Below, piece after piece: positions 1 to 11,108 of a stretch of DNA of 43,017 bases. The stretch is from Actibacterium sp. (GTDB taxonomy: Bacteria > Pseudomonadota > Alphaproteobacteria > Rhodobacterales > Rhodobacteraceae): assembly GCA_016278325.1 (NCBI GenBank), contig JADQCB010000010.1:1-43017 (forward strand). The letters run 5' to 3'. Each line of letters opens with the position of its first letter. Within the stretch, counting starts at the first letter, position 1. The notes under the pieces were generated by a model. It made no database searches and had not been told where the DNA came from. It was given only the letters and a program-made list of their open reading frames with translations. The translations under genes were made by a program, and so were the position numbers.

Positions 1-248
1 AACCTCCGCCACCATACCGCCATGGTAAGGTCAGGGCAATTTTTCGAGGTGCCCCAGAGTTGTTTCAGCGTCGTTTTTCTTAGTTCCAAGTACTCATTTG
101 GCGATTCTACGAAAGAAACATTCTGCCCATGCCGAAGTTTAAAAGTAGCTAAAACTAAGACTGACTCCAATTGACCGAATAGAAGTGACAGCCTGCCGAA
201 ACAAAAAATAAACTCCCTAGAAAAATCGCGTTCTTCGGTAAACTGCAT
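1..248 (-). CDS. Partial AT-rich hypothetical protein, coupled to uvrB
   Basis: I do not recognise this gene. Reading the minus strand from the ATG at 248-246, there are 82 codons without a stop up to the window edge, so the 3' end is missing. The start lies two bases after the uvrB stop (253-251), and the end of uvrB supplies a near-ideal Shine-Dalgarno sequence (GGGGGAGGTGATG, ATG next), which suggests translational coupling. The visible protein begins MQFTEERDF and looks helical, with a hydrophobic stretch around residues 14-37 (GRLSLLFGQLE, then VLVLATF). By my count G+C over 1-240 is about 44%, far below the roughly two-thirds of the neighbours, and codons such as TTT, TTA and AGA are frequent. 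That suggests acquired DNA. A chance open frame is possible, but the ribosome binding site and placement argue against it. Confidence 0.55.
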   Translation of the reverse strand, partial: MQFTEERDFSREFIFCFGRLSLLFGQLESVLVLATFKLRHGQNVSFVESPNEYLELRKTTLKQLWGTSKNCPDLTMAVWWRR

Positions 249-250
249 CA

Positions 251-2446
<2,196 letters not shown>

Positions 2447-2536
2447 CGGCGGTTTCCTCGATCGGCCCACAACATTTGAATTGTTTTCAGGCCGGTTCAA
2501 CCCCGGCCGGCGCAAAGATGGCGGGGCCGGGCCGGG

Positions 2537-3235
2537 CTATCGCTCCAGCCCCAGCCTGTGCGACAGGGCCTCGAAAGTGGCGCGCATTTCATCGTCCCAG
2601 CCGTTCTGGCCCGAACGGAACAGCGTCGCCTGGCTGCGATGCACGCAGCCGTCGGCCAGGATTTTCAGATGGTTGGCACGCAGCGTCTCGCCGCTCGACG
2701 TGATGTCGGCGACCGCCTCGGCGGTCAGGTTCTTGACCGTGCCCTCGGTCGCGCCCTGGCTGTCAACCAGCTGATAATCCGCGACACCGGCCTCGCGCAG
2801 GAAATCGCGCACCAGCCTGTGGTATTTCGTGGCGATCCGAAGCCGCATCCCGTGTTCGGCGCGAAAGGCCGCCGCGGCGGAATCGAGATCGTCCAGCGTA
2901 TCGACATCGACCCAGAAGCGCGGCACCGCGATGATCAGGTCGGCATGGCCGAAGCCCAGCGGTTCGAGCGCGCGCAGCTTGGTCTGCCAGTCGGCGATCT
3001 TCTCGCGCACCAGGTCCGAGCCGGTGACACCCAGCTGGATCCGGCCCGCCGCCAGTTCCCGCGGGATTTCGCCGGCCGACAGCAGCACCAGTTCGACGCC
3101 CTCCATGCCGTCCACGGCCCCGGCATATTCGCGCTCCGAGCCGGTCCGGCTGAGCGCCAAGCCACGCGCCGCGAACCACTCGAAGGTCTTTTCCATCAGC
3201 CGCCCCTTCGACGGCACGCCAAGTTTCAGGGTCAT
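2537..3235 (-). CDS. hisG: ATP phosphoribosyltransferase, short form
   Basis: HisG catalyses the first step of histidine biosynthesis, joining ATP and PRPP to give phosphoribosyl-ATP. At 232 residues this is the short form (HisG-S), which lacks the C-terminal regulatory domain of the long form and needs the HisRS-like subunit HisZ for activity and feedback control. Visible family features include the N-terminal LGVPSKGRL, GVTGSDLV, and the PRPP-loop region IATKYHRLVRDF with DSQGATEGTVKN nearby. The ATG overlaps the hisZ stop as ATGA (3235-3232), so hisS-hisZ-hisG form one tightly coupled operon. The product is cytoplasmic. Confidence 0.96.
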   Translation of the reverse strand: MTLKLGVPSKGRLMEKTFEWFAARGLALSRTGSEREYAGAVDGMEGVELVLLSAGEIPRELAAGRIQLGVTGSDLVREKIADWQTKLRALEPLGFGHADLIIAVPRFWVDVDTLDDLDSAAAAFRAEHGMRLRIATKYHRLVRDFLREAGVADYQLVDSQGATEGTVKNLTAEAVADITSSGETLRANHLKILADGCVHRSQATLFRSGQNGWDDEMRATFEALSHRLGLER

Positions 3236-4344
3236 GCCATGCCCCCCGTCACCGACAGGGCTACACCGGGGCGCACCACGCCGCCCACCGCCGGGATCGT
3301 GCGGCCCTGGCCCAGGATCCGGGTCAGCGCGTCATAGCGCCCTCCGGTGGCCACCGGCGGCAGGTCGGGCCGGCCCTCGGCGAAGAAGCCGAAGACGAAC
3401 CCGTCGTAATATTCCATCGTCGTGCGACCGAAACTGGCCTCGAAATCCAGCGCGCCGACATCCACGCCATGCGCCGACAACGCATCGAGCCGCCGATCCA
3501 TCCGGGTTACCGCGGATGCGATCCGGGGCAGGTCCACCGCGATGTCGCGCAGGTGTTCCAGCGCATTCGTGCATGTTTCGCGCAGACCCATGACATGTTC
3601 CAGGATCTCGACCTGACCGGCGGCGATCGGCGGGGTCGCCGCATCCTCCAGCAGCGCCTCGATCCGGGCGGCGATCTCTTCGCGCCCGCGCATCCCGATC
3701 TCGGGGCCGGCGCGGTCGATCACCGTCTCGATCCCCTCGTTGCGCACCGCGTGCAGCAGCCGCGCGCGGCTGTCGGGCACCGCGCTGCGCCCGCCGAAGC
3801 GGTCGAGCAGGGACCGGAACCGGCGCGGTCGCCAGAGATGCCGGCGCAGCGCCGCCTTGCGCCGGGCCGTGGTGGACAGCGCGTCGACCGCGGCCAGCAG
3901 GATGCCGATATCACCGGTCGCGGCCCGCAGGCCAAGCGGCGACAGAAGCGCGTTGAACAAGGTGAAGACCTCGGCATCGGCCGCGGCCGGGTCAGCGCGA
4001 TCGAACAGCTCATAGCCGACCTGGAAATATTCGGTCGGCCTTCCATGTTCATGCTCCTGCTTGCGGAACACCTTGCCCATATAGGTATAGCGCGCCGGCA
4101 GGGCGCCGTCGGCCATGTGCATCCTGACCACGGGCACGGTGAAATCCGGGCGCAACATCTGTTCGCCGCGCAACGGGTCCGAGGTGACATAGGCGCGGGC
4201 GCGGATATCCTCGCCGTAAAGATCCAGCAGGGTCTCGGCGGGTTGCAATATGTCGGTTTCCACCGGTTGCGCGCCGGCGGTCTGGAAATGGGCGAACAGC
4301 CGCTCGGCCTCGGCCCGGATCGCCGGGGAGGTGTCGAGGATCAC
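3232..4344 (-). CDS. hisZ: ATP phosphoribosyltransferase regulatory subunit HisZ
   Basis: HisZ is a paralogue of the histidyl-tRNA synthetase catalytic core that has lost aminoacylation and instead forms a complex with short HisG, conferring activity and histidine inhibition. The product is 370 residues. HisRS-like motifs remain: a motif 2-like segment ([23 protein letters not shown]) and a motif 3-like [12 protein letters not shown] near the C-terminus. The start is a GTG at 4344-4342 that overlaps the hisS stop codon (GTGA); the frame is open upstream to 4428, but that part lies inside hisS and gives an unrelated Gly/Arg-rich stretch. The overlap on both sides (hisS, hisG) supports coupled translation. 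Confidence 0.93.
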   Translation of the reverse strand: MILDTSPAIRAEAERLFAHFQTAGAQPVETDILQPAETLLDLYGEDIRARAYVTSDPLRGEQMLRPDFTVPVVRMHMADGALPARYTYMGKVFRKQEHEHGRPTEYFQVGYELFDRADPAAADAEVFTLFNALLSPLGLRAATGDIGILLAAVDALSTTARRKAALRRHLWRPRRFRSLLDRFGGRSAVPDSRARLLHAVRNEGIETVIDRAGPEIGMRGREEIAARIEALLEDAATPPIAAGQVEILEHVMGLRETCTNALEHLRDIAVDLPRIASAVTRMDRRLDALSAHGVDVGALDFEASFGRTTMEYYDGFVFGFFAEGRPDLPPVATGGRYDALTRILGQGRTIPAVGGVVRPGVALSVTGGMA

Positions 4345-6026
4345 GGCCGTTCCCCGTCGATGATCCGGCGAACCTCGGCGACCATGTCCTTGCGCGCCAC
4401 CTCGAACTGTGCCGGCTGGGATTTCCATTCCTCCAGGCTGGCGCTTTCGGCGATCCTCGCGCCCAGGACCAGATCCTTGATCTGGACCACGCCGCGCGCC
4501 TTTTCGTCGCCGCCCTGGATGATGGCGACCGGGGCGCCGCGCTTGTCGGCGTATTTGAGCTGGTTGCCGAAGTTTTTCGGGTTGCCCAGGTAGACCTCGG
4601 CGCGGATGCCCGCCTGTCGCAATTCGGCGACCATCGTCTGATAGTCGGCCATCCGGTCGCGATCCATCACGGTCACGACGACCGGCCCCCGGGCCGTGGC
4701 CCCGGCCTGCCCCTTGGCGTGCAGCGCGGCCAGCAGCCGATCCACCCCGATCGAGACGCCCGTTGCCGGCACCGCCTGTCCGGTGAAGCGTTTCACGAGA
4801 TCGTCGTAACGACCGCCGCCCGCGACCGAGCCGAACTGCCGCGGCCGGCCCTTGTCGTCGGTGATTTCAAAGGTCAGCTCGGCCTCGAAGACGGGGCCGG
4901 TGTAATAGCCCAGGCCCCGGACGACGGAGGGGTCGATGACGATGCGGTCGGGGCCGTAGCCCTGAGCTTGAACCAAATCAAGAATCGATACCAGTTCATC
5001 GACGCCTTCGTTCCCCATAGTGGACTTACGCACGATCTCTCCGAGAACTTGAACAGACGCAATATTTTGGAAATGGTTATCTGGGCGCGTTTGATTGGGA
5101 TGTGGAGCATAAAGCGATGCTACAAAATTCGAGAAACCGCCATCGGGACGAAGAAGATCGCTATTAATTTGGACTGCAGTGTCCTTGTCTCGATTCACTG
5201 GATTTTTCGAATCGAATTGAGCGATCTCGTTCTGCCGTTCAGCTACAACCGAACCTGCATTGACGAAAGACATAACGACCTCGGCCTGCTCGTTGCCCAG
5301 TCTAGCGCCCTCAGTGAAATCACCTGACTCGTCGCGTCGCCCTTCGCCAAGCAAAGCGCGCACCCCGTCCGGCCCCAGTCGGTCCAGCTTGTCGATAGCG
5401 CGCAGGACGATTCCACGCTCGTGCTCAAATTTCGATGGATCGACTGGATCAAATATTCCCGCGACCTCCATCACCCCGTTCAGCACCTTCCGGTTGTTCA
5501 CCCGGATGATGTAGTCGCCACGAGGGATGCCCACCGCCTCCAGCGTGTCGGCCAGCATCGCGCAGATCTCGGCATCGGCGGCCACCGTGGCCGCGCCGAC
5601 GGTATCGGCATCGCATTGATAGAACTGGCGGAACCGGCCCGGCCCGGGCTTTTCGTTGCGCCAGACCGGCCCCATCGCATAGCGGCGATAGGGGCTGGGC
5701 AGGTCGTTTCGGAACTGTGCGGCGACCCGCGCCAGCGGCGCGGTCAGGTCATAGCGCAGCGCCAGCCAGTCGCCCTTGCCGCCCTCGTCATCCTCCTGCC
5801 AGGCAAAGACACCGGCATGGGGGCGATCCACGTCGGGCAGGTATTTCCCCAGCGCGTCCAGCGTCTCGACGGCCGAGGTTTCCAGCGGATCGAAGCCGTA
5901 GCGGTGATAGACATCGGCGATCGTGTCGAGCATCGCCTTGCGCTCGTCCACTTCCGCGCCGAAATAGTCGCGGAAGCCCTTGGGCGTCTGGGCCCTTGGG
6001 CGCCGGGGTTTGTTGTCCTTGGCCAT
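4341..6026 (-). CDS. hisS: Histidyl-tRNA synthetase with an atypical insertion
   Basis: This class II synthetase charges tRNA-His. Motif 2 is at about 123-139 and reads [17 protein letters not shown]. This is the divergent alphaproteobacterial form, a group whose HisRS co-evolved with tRNA-His lacking the usual G-1 rule (established knowledge). The HisA signature ([15 protein letters not shown]) is at about 369-383, motif 3 (GGGRYDDL) and an anticodon-binding domain follow. The length of 561 residues is roughly 60 more than I expect for this group. The excess falls at about residues 262-335 (DNA about 5022-5243), between the catalytic core and the HisA motif. The DNA there drops to about 46% G+C by my count over 5021-5260. 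The frame is intact, so the gene is probably functional. Confidence 0.95.
   Translation of the reverse strand: MAKDNKPRRPRAQTPKGFRDYFGAEVDERKAMLDTIADVYHRYGFDPLETSAVETLDALGKYLPDVDRPHAGVFAWQEDDEGGKGDWLALRYDLTAPLARVAAQFRNDLPSPYRRYAMGPVWRNEKPGPGRFRQFYQCDADTVGAATVAADAEICAMLADTLEAVGIPRGDYIIRVNNRKVLNGVMEVAGIFDPVDPSKFEHERGIVLRAIDKLDRLGPDGVRALLGEGRRDESGDFTEGARLGNEQAEVVMSFVNAGSVVAERQNEIAQFDSKNPVNRDKDTAVQINSDLLRPDGGFSNFVASLYAPHPNQTRPDNHFQNIASVQVLGEIVRKSTMGNEGVDELVSILDLVQAQGYGPDRIVIDPSVVRGLGYYTGPVFEAELTFEITDDKGRPRQFGSVAGGGRYDDLVKRFTGQAVPATGVSIGVDRLLAALHAKGQAGATARGPVVVTVMDRDRMADYQTMVAELRQAGIRAEVYLGNPKNFGNQLKYADKRGAPVAIIQGGDEKARGVVQIKDLVLGARIAESASLEEWKSQPAQFEVARKDMVAEVRRIIDGERP
4960..5300 (-). other. AT-rich mosaic segment inside hisS
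   Basis: Within hisS the base composition changes abruptly. Counting 5021-5260 by hand gives 111 G+C of 240 (46%), while flanking hisS sequence is typically two thirds G+C. Codon choice changes too (AAT, TTT, ATT, GAA and GTT replace the usual G/C-ending codons). The encoded part is rich in Asn, Gln, Asp and Ser and includes [16 protein letters not shown] and [14 protein letters not shown]. The reading frame is preserved on both sides. A smaller AT-rich patch occurs at about 5420-5480. No transposase, intein splice motif or target-site duplication is visible. Recombination with a divergent hisS, or an in-frame insertion later kept, are both possible. Confidence 0.7.
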
Positions 6027-6160
6027 CGCTGATGCGTCCCTTGCTCCGGGTTCGCGCGGGGGATAGCCGATGGGCGCGCAGGGGGCAAGAAGCGCCGCGT
6101 ACCGGGTCGGTGCATTTCATCCGGTTGTCATGTTATGTCGGCGCAAATCGAGGAGCGGCC

Positions 6161-6370
6161 ATGAACGAAGACAGGATCACCCTTCTGGAAGAACGCATCG
6201 CGCATCTGGACATGGCGGTGGACGACTTGTCGGATATCGTCACCCGGCAATCGGACCAGATCGCGCGGTTGAGCCGGCGCCTGGGTCTGCTGCTGGCCCG
6301 CGAAGCCGAGCGCGAGACGGCCGAGGGCGGAACCGTGCCGCTGGCCGACCGGAAACCGCCGCACTGGTGA
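6161..6370 (+). CDS. slyX: SlyX family protein
   Basis: This is a 69-residue protein of the SlyX family, small coiled-coil proteins of unknown biochemical role. The sequence shows a heptad-rich helix from about residue 5 to 50 (ITLLEERIAHLDMAVDDLSD, then SDQIARLSRRLGLLL) followed by a short tail ending PPHW, which is the typical SlyX C-terminus. The ATG at 6161 has GAGGAG 5 bases upstream; the frame is open further upstream but overlaps the hisS promoter region and is not protein-like. It stands between the hisS start (divergent) and the end of parE (convergent), so it is probably its own transcript. Confidence 0.85.
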   Translation: MNEDRITLLEERIAHLDMAVDDLSDIVTRQSDQIARLSRRLGLLLAREAERETAEGGTVPLADRKPPHW

Positions 6371-6424
6371 ACGGCGCAACCGGCCGGGTCTTCGCGGATC
6401 CCGGTATCGGCCGGGCGTTATGGT

Positions 6425-8386
6425 TCAGACGTCGAGCTCTTCGACGAACCGCGCATTCTCCGAGATATACTGGAACCGCATCTCGGGCTTCTTGCCCATC
6501 AGCCGTTCCACCAGGTCGGCGGTCTCGCCGGGCTCGTCCTCGTCGATTGACACCCGGATTAGCTTGCGGGTCGCCGGGTTCATCGTCGTCTCTTTCAGGT
6601 CCTTCGGGTCCATTTCGCCCAGGCCCTTGAACCGGCTGACGTCGATCTTGCCCTTGCCGCCCAGGCCCGCGGCCAGCAGCCGCGCCTTTTCCGCCTCGTC
6701 CAGCGCATAGACGCGATGCGCGCCCTGCGTCAGGCGAAACAGCGGCGGGCAGGCCAGGTAAAGATGCCCCCGGTCGATCAGCGGGCGCATCTGGGTAAAG
6801 AAGAACGTCATCAGAAGCGAGGCGATATGCGCCCCGTCGACATCCGCGTCGGTCATGATGATGATCTTTTCATAGCGCAGGTCGTCGATGTTGAACCGGC
6901 TTCCCAACCCGCAACCCAGCGCCTGTGTCAGGTCGCTGATCTCCTGGTTGCTGCCCAGTTTCGAGCTGGCCGCGCCCAGCACATTGAGGATCTTGCCACG
7001 CAGCGGCAAGAGCGCCTGGGTCTTGCGTTCGCGCGCCATCTTGGCCGAGCCGCCGGCGCTGTCGCCCTCGACGATGAACAGCTCGGTGCCGTCGCGCGTG
7101 CTGACCGTGCAATCGACCAGCTTGCCGGGCAGGCGCAGCCGCTTGGTGGCCGATTTCCGCGCGGTTTCCTTCTCGGCGCGGCGGCGCAGCCGCTCTTCCG
7201 CGCGCAATACCAGGTAATCGAGGATTGCACCGGCCGATTTCGTATCCGAGGCAAGCCAGTTGTCGAAATGGTCGCGCACCGCGCCCTCGACCAGGCGCTG
7301 GGCCTCGGTCGTGGCCAGCCGGTCCTTGGTCTGGCCGACGAATTCGGGTTCGCGGATGAAACATGACACCAGCGCGCAGCCGCCGGCGGCCACGTCCTCG
7401 CGGGTGATCTGGGCGGCCTTGCGGTTGTTGACCAATTCGCCATAGGCGCGGATGCCTTTCAGCACCGCGGCCCAGAACCCGGCCTCATGCGTGCCGCCCT
7501 CTGGCGTGGGCACGGTGTTGCAATAGGACTGGATGAAACCATCGCGCGCGGGCGTCCAGTTGATCGCCCATTCGACCGATCCGGGGCGGCCGAATTTTTC
7601 CTGGAAGCCGACCTTGCCGGCAAAGGGCCGCTCGGCATAGGTGGCCGCGCCCCCCATGGTTTCGGACAGGTAGTCGGCCAGCCCGCCGGGGAAGTGGAAC
7701 GTCGCCTCCTGCGGGGTTTCGCCATCGTCCACCTCGCTGCGCCAGCGGATTTCCACCCCCGAGAACAGATAGGCCTTGGAACGAACCATCCGGAGCAGCC
7801 GCGCGGGCTTGAATTTAAGCGTGCCGAAGATCTCGGCGTCGGGGTGGAACGTCACCGTCGTGCCGCGCCGGTTGGGCGCGCTGCCGGCCGGCCGGATCGG
7901 GCCTTGCGGGATGCCACGCGAAAACTCCTGCACGAAAAGCTCGCGGTTGCGGGCGACCTCGACGCGCAGATGATCGGACAGCGCGTTGACCACGGACACG
8001 CCGACACCATGCAGGCCGCCCGAGGTCTCATAGGACTTGCCCGAGAACTTGCCGCCCGCGTGCAGCGTGCACAGGATCACCTCCAGCGCCGATTTGCCGG
8101 GGAATTTCGGGTGCGGGTCCACCGGGATGCCGCGCCCGTTGTCGCGGATCGCGACCGAGTGGTCGGCGCGCAGTTCCACCTCGATGCGGTTGGCATGGCC
8201 GGCCACGGCCTCGTCCATCGCGTTGTCCAGCACCTCGGCCACCAGATGGTGCAGCGCCCGCTCGTCGGTGCCGCCGATATACATGCCGGGGCGTTTGCGG
8301 ACAGGCTCCAGCCCCTCCAGAACCTCGATCGAGGAAGCGTCGTATTGGTCCGGGGTCGCCCCGGTCAGCAGGTCGTCGGCGGACAT
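6425..8386 (-). CDS. parE: DNA topoisomerase IV subunit B
   Basis: ParE is the ATPase subunit of topoisomerase IV, which with ParC decatenates daughter chromosomes. The 653-residue protein has the GHKL ATPase elements in order: EVLDNAMDEA (Mg-binding Asn), DNGRGIPVD, the ATP-lid GGLHGVGVSVVNALS, then the transducer and the TOPRIM domain with EGDSAGGSAK and the acidic DADVDGAHI. The C-terminus carries RFKGLGEM. The length and the sequence after TOPRIM fit ParE rather than GyrB, which usually carries a longer TOPRIM insertion in Gram-negative bacteria. The start codon at 8386 has only a weak ribosome binding site. Confidence 0.93.
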   Translation of the reverse strand: MSADDLLTGATPDQYDASSIEVLEGLEPVRKRPGMYIGGTDERALHHLVAEVLDNAMDEAVAGHANRIEVELRADHSVAIRDNGRGIPVDPHPKFPGKSALEVILCTLHAGGKFSGKSYETSGGLHGVGVSVVNALSDHLRVEVARNRELFVQEFSRGIPQGPIRPAGSAPNRRGTTVTFHPDAEIFGTLKFKPARLLRMVRSKAYLFSGVEIRWRSEVDDGETPQEATFHFPGGLADYLSETMGGAATYAERPFAGKVGFQEKFGRPGSVEWAINWTPARDGFIQSYCNTVPTPEGGTHEAGFWAAVLKGIRAYGELVNNRKAAQITREDVAAGGCALVSCFIREPEFVGQTKDRLATTEAQRLVEGAVRDHFDNWLASDTKSAGAILDYLVLRAEERLRRRAEKETARKSATKRLRLPGKLVDCTVSTRDGTELFIVEGDSAGGSAKMARERKTQALLPLRGKILNVLGAASSKLGSNQEISDLTQALGCGLGSRFNIDDLRYEKIIIMTDADVDGAHIASLLMTFFFTQMRPLIDRGHLYLACPPLFRLTQGAHRVYALDEAEKARLLAAGLGGKGKIDVSRFKGLGEMDPKDLKETTMNPATRKLIRVSIDEDEPGETADLVERLMGKKPEMRFQYISENARFVEELDV

Positions 8387-8526
8387 TGGCGTGCTCGATT
8401 CTCGGTTTGTGCTTGTTTGCTTTCGCCATTAGATCATCCGCCGCCCGGCGGAGCAATATCTGGTATCCGGCCTTTCCCCGGTGCCGACCGCGCGTTAGAT
8501 CCTTACCGAAAGCCGGGAGGGGACGG

Positions 8527-9477
8527 ATGAAAATCGCGGTGCTGGACGATTACGCGGGCGTGGCAAAGGGGCTGGCCGACTGGGACAGCCTGGGTGCCGA
8601 GGTCACGTTCTTTCATGACGCGATCGGCGATCCGGCGGCGCGGCTGGCACCTTTCGAGGTGATCTGCCTGATGCGCGAACGCACGCCGATGCCCGCGGCC
8701 CTGATCGAGGCGTTGCCGAAGCTCGGGCTGATCGTCACCTCGGGGCCCAGAAACGCGGCGATCGACCTGGACGCCGCCCGGGCGCGCGGCATTCCCGTCA
8801 GCGGCACGGGATCGCGCAAGACGACGACGTCCGAACTGGCGATGCTGCTGATCCTGGCCCTGTCGCGCCGCCTGGTCCCCGAGGCATCGCATATGGCACG
8901 CCACGGCTGGCAGCAGGGGATGGGGCGCGATCTGGCGGGTCAGACGCTGGGCCTGATCGGGCTGGGCAATATCGGTGCGCAGATGGCCGCGCTGGGGCGC
9001 GGCTTCGGCATGGACGTGATCGCCTGGTCGCAGAACCTGACCGATGCCCGCGCCGCAGAGGTCGGCGTGCGTCGGGTGCCCGAACTGGAATCCTTGATGG
9101 GGCAGGCGGATGTGGTTTCGGTTCATCTGGTCCTTTCCGAACGCAGCCGGGGCCTGATCGGGGCCGCCGCCTTCGCCGCGTCGAAACCGGGGCAGATCTT
9201 CGTCAACACCGCGCGCGGCCCGATCGTGCAGACCGATGCGCTACTGGCCGGGCTCCGGGCCGGGCGGCCGCAGGCGGCCGGGCTGGACGTGTTCGATGCC
9301 GAGCCGCTGCCGATGGACGATCCGCTTCGCGACGCGGCGCTGATCGCCGAAGGTCGGCTTCTGCTGACGCCGCATCTGGGCTATACGACAGAGGCCACCT
9401 TCCGGAGATTCTACCGCGAGATGGTCGAGGATATCGCGGCCTGGCAGGCCGGGGCGCCGATCCGTCTGCTGACCTGA
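8527..9477 (+). CDS. D-isomer specific 2-hydroxyacid dehydrogenase
   Basis: This is an NAD(P)-dependent oxidoreductase of the D-2-hydroxyacid dehydrogenase family (316 residues), cytoplasmic. It shows the Rossmann motif GLGNIG at 145-150, the catalytic Arg in NTARGPIV (R230), the Glu in DAEPL (E259) and the His in PHLGYTT (H283). The substrate cannot be read from sequence; family members act on glyoxylate/hydroxypyruvate, phosphoglycerate, or bulky 2-hydroxy acids. I chose the ATG at 8527, preceded by GGGAGG; an upstream in-frame start at 8386 would run through the parE promoter. It begins a run of four plus-strand genes (methyltransferase, epimerase, MATE) that may be co-transcribed at least in part. 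Confidence 0.88.
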   Translation: MKIAVLDDYAGVAKGLADWDSLGAEVTFFHDAIGDPAARLAPFEVICLMRERTPMPAALIEALPKLGLIVTSGPRNAAIDLDAARARGIPVSGTGSRKTTTSELAMLLILALSRRLVPEASHMARHGWQQGMGRDLAGQTLGLIGLGNIGAQMAALGRGFGMDVIAWSQNLTDARAAEVGVRRVPELESLMGQADVVSVHLVLSERSRGLIGAAAFAASKPGQIFVNTARGPIVQTDALLAGLRAGRPQAAGLDVFDAEPLPMDDPLRDAALIAEGRLLLTPHLGYTTEATFRRFYREMVEDIAAWQAGAPIRLLT

Positions 9478-9495
9478 GAGAAAGAGAGAGCCCGC

Positions 9496-10098
9496 ATGTG
9501 GAACGAAAGATACGACAGCCCGGATTACCTGTTCGGCAAGGCGCCCTCGCAGTTTCTCACGACCCATGCCCACCACCTGAAGGCCGGGGACACTGCGCTG
9601 GCCGTCGCCGACGGAGAGGGGCGCAACGCGGTGTTCCTGGCCGAGCGGGGGCTGCGGGTCACGGCCTTCGACTATGCCCCGAACGCCTTGGCCAAGGCGC
9701 GCAAGCTGGCCGACGAACGGGGCGTGACCGTCGATTTCCGGCAGGCCGACATCACGAGCTGGGACTGGGACGCGGCGCGATACGATGTGGTGGCGGCGAT
9801 CTTCATCCAGTTCGCGGGGCCCGATTTGCGCGATGCGATCTTCGACGGCCTGCAACGCGCGCTCAAACCCGGCGGGCTGTTGCTGCTGCATGGCTATGCG
9901 CCGCGCCAGGTGGAATATGGCACCGGCGGGCCGCCGCATCGCGAAAACATGTACACGCTTGCGATGCTTGAAAAGGCATTCGCGGGCTTGGACATCGTGC
10001 ATTCTGCCGATTACGATGCCGATATCGACGAGGGGACCGGCCATTCCGGCCGTTCGGCCCTGGTCGATCTGATCGCGCGAAAGCCGAAGGGGGGCTGA
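9496..10098 (+). CDS. Class I SAM-dependent methyltransferase
   Basis: This is a 200-residue cytoplasmic methyltransferase of the small single-domain type related to TehB and thiol methyltransferases. It starts MWNERYDSPDYLFGKAPSQF, a typical opening of the family. SAM-binding motif I is ALAVADGEGRNAVFLAERG at about 35-53, followed by the acidic loop end VTAFDYAPNAL and the motif II-like region ALKPGGLLLLHGY. It follows the dehydrogenase by 18 bases and precedes the epimerase by 3, so an operon is likely. The acceptor is unknown; tellurite/selenite or small thiols are guesses from the family. Confidence 0.85.
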   Translation: MWNERYDSPDYLFGKAPSQFLTTHAHHLKAGDTALAVADGEGRNAVFLAERGLRVTAFDYAPNALAKARKLADERGVTVDFRQADITSWDWDAARYDVVAAIFIQFAGPDLRDAIFDGLQRALKPGGLLLLHGYAPRQVEYGTGGPPHRENMYTLAMLEKAFAGLDIVHSADYDADIDEGTGHSGRSALVDLIARKPKGG

Positions 10099-10101
10099 CC
10101 C

Positions 10102-11001
10102 ATGCGGATCCTGTTCACCGGCGGCAGCGGCAAGGCCGGGCGCCATGTGGTGCCCTATCTGCTGGATCGCGGTCACCGCGTCGTCAACCTGGACCTGGCC
10201 CCGCTGGACGATGCGCGGGTCGACAACCTGAACGCGGATATCACCGATAGCGGTCAGGTTTTCAACGCGATGACCGCCTATGCCGGTTTCGACGAGCTGG
10301 AGCCGGGCACTGGCGTGCCGCGTTTCGACGCGGTGGTGCATTTCGCCGCCATCCCGCGCATCCTGCTGCGCCCGGACAACGAGACTTTCAGGATCAATAC
10401 GCTGGGCACCTACAACGTGATAGAGGCCGCGGTGAAGCTGGGGATTCGCAAGGTCATCTTCGCGTCGAGCGAGACCACCTATGGCATCTGTTTCGCCGAT
10501 GGAGAGCGCAAGCCCGAATACCTGCCGGTGGACGAGGCGCATCCCACCGTGCCCGAGGACAGTTATGGCATGTCCAAGGTGGTGAACGAGGCCACCGCCC
10601 GCAGTTTTCAGCGCCGCAGCGGGTTCGACATCTATGGGCTGCGCATCAACAACGTGATCGAGCCGCAGGACTATGCGCGCGATTTCCCCCGCTATTTCGA
10701 GGCGCCCGAGCTTCGGCGCCGCAATTTCTTTGCCTATATCGATGCCCGCGACCTGGGCCAGGCCGTGGACCGGTGTCTTTCCACCGACGGCCTGGGGTTC
10801 GAGGTCTTCAATATTGCCAATGACGATCATTCGGTGAACCTGACCACGGATGAGCTGATCGAACAATTCTATCCCGATGTGCCGGTGCGGCGCGCTATGG
10901 GCCGGCATGAGAGTTTCTATTCCAACGCCAAGGCCCGGCAGATGCTGGGTTTTGCCGAGGAACACAATTGGCGGCACCATGTCGCCGATCCGCGCGCCTG
11001 A
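10102..11001 (+). CDS. NAD-dependent epimerase/dehydratase (extended SDR)
   Basis: This is an extended short-chain dehydrogenase/reductase of 299 residues, the group that includes nucleotide-sugar epimerases, dehydratases and uronate dehydrogenases. The Rossmann motif is GGSGKAGRH at 7-15, the acidic residue binding NAD ribose is in NLDLAP (D31), the catalytic Ser/Thr lies in SSETTYG, and the YxxxK motif is Y155-K159 (SYGMSKV). The substrate is not visible; uronate or UDP-sugar substrates are typical. It starts 3 bases after the methyltransferase. Confidence 0.87.
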   Translation: MRILFTGGSGKAGRHVVPYLLDRGHRVVNLDLAPLDDARVDNLNADITDSGQVFNAMTAYAGFDELEPGTGVPRFDAVVHFAAIPRILLRPDNETFRINTLGTYNVIEAAVKLGIRKVIFASSETTYGICFADGERKPEYLPVDEAHPTVPEDSYGMSKVVNEATARSFQRRSGFDIYGLRINNVIEPQDYARDFPRYFEAPELRRRNFFAYIDARDLGQAVDRCLSTDGLGFEVFNIANDDHSVNLTTDELIEQFYPDVPVRRAMGRHESFYSNAKARQMLGFAEEHNWRHHVADPRA

Positions 11002-11108
11002 ACGGGGCCGATGCCGATGCGACCGGGGCGCGTGGTTCCGGGCGGGGGCCGGATGAAATCGGCGCGGCCCGTCTTGCCCGGGCACGGCATCCGGCCTAAT
11101 CGGGCAGG

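Noticed and set aside
2484-2498. Possible SOS box upstream of uvrB (TTTT-N7-GTTC on the plus strand)
   Set aside because: The alphaproteobacterial LexA box is GTTC-N7-GTTC; the first half-site here does not match, so I do not claim LexA control.
4960-5300. Intein or group I/II intron in hisS
   Set aside because: The segment is in frame and too short, without intein splice residues (Cys/Ser start, HN end) or intron secondary structure; an ordinary peptide insertion explains it better.
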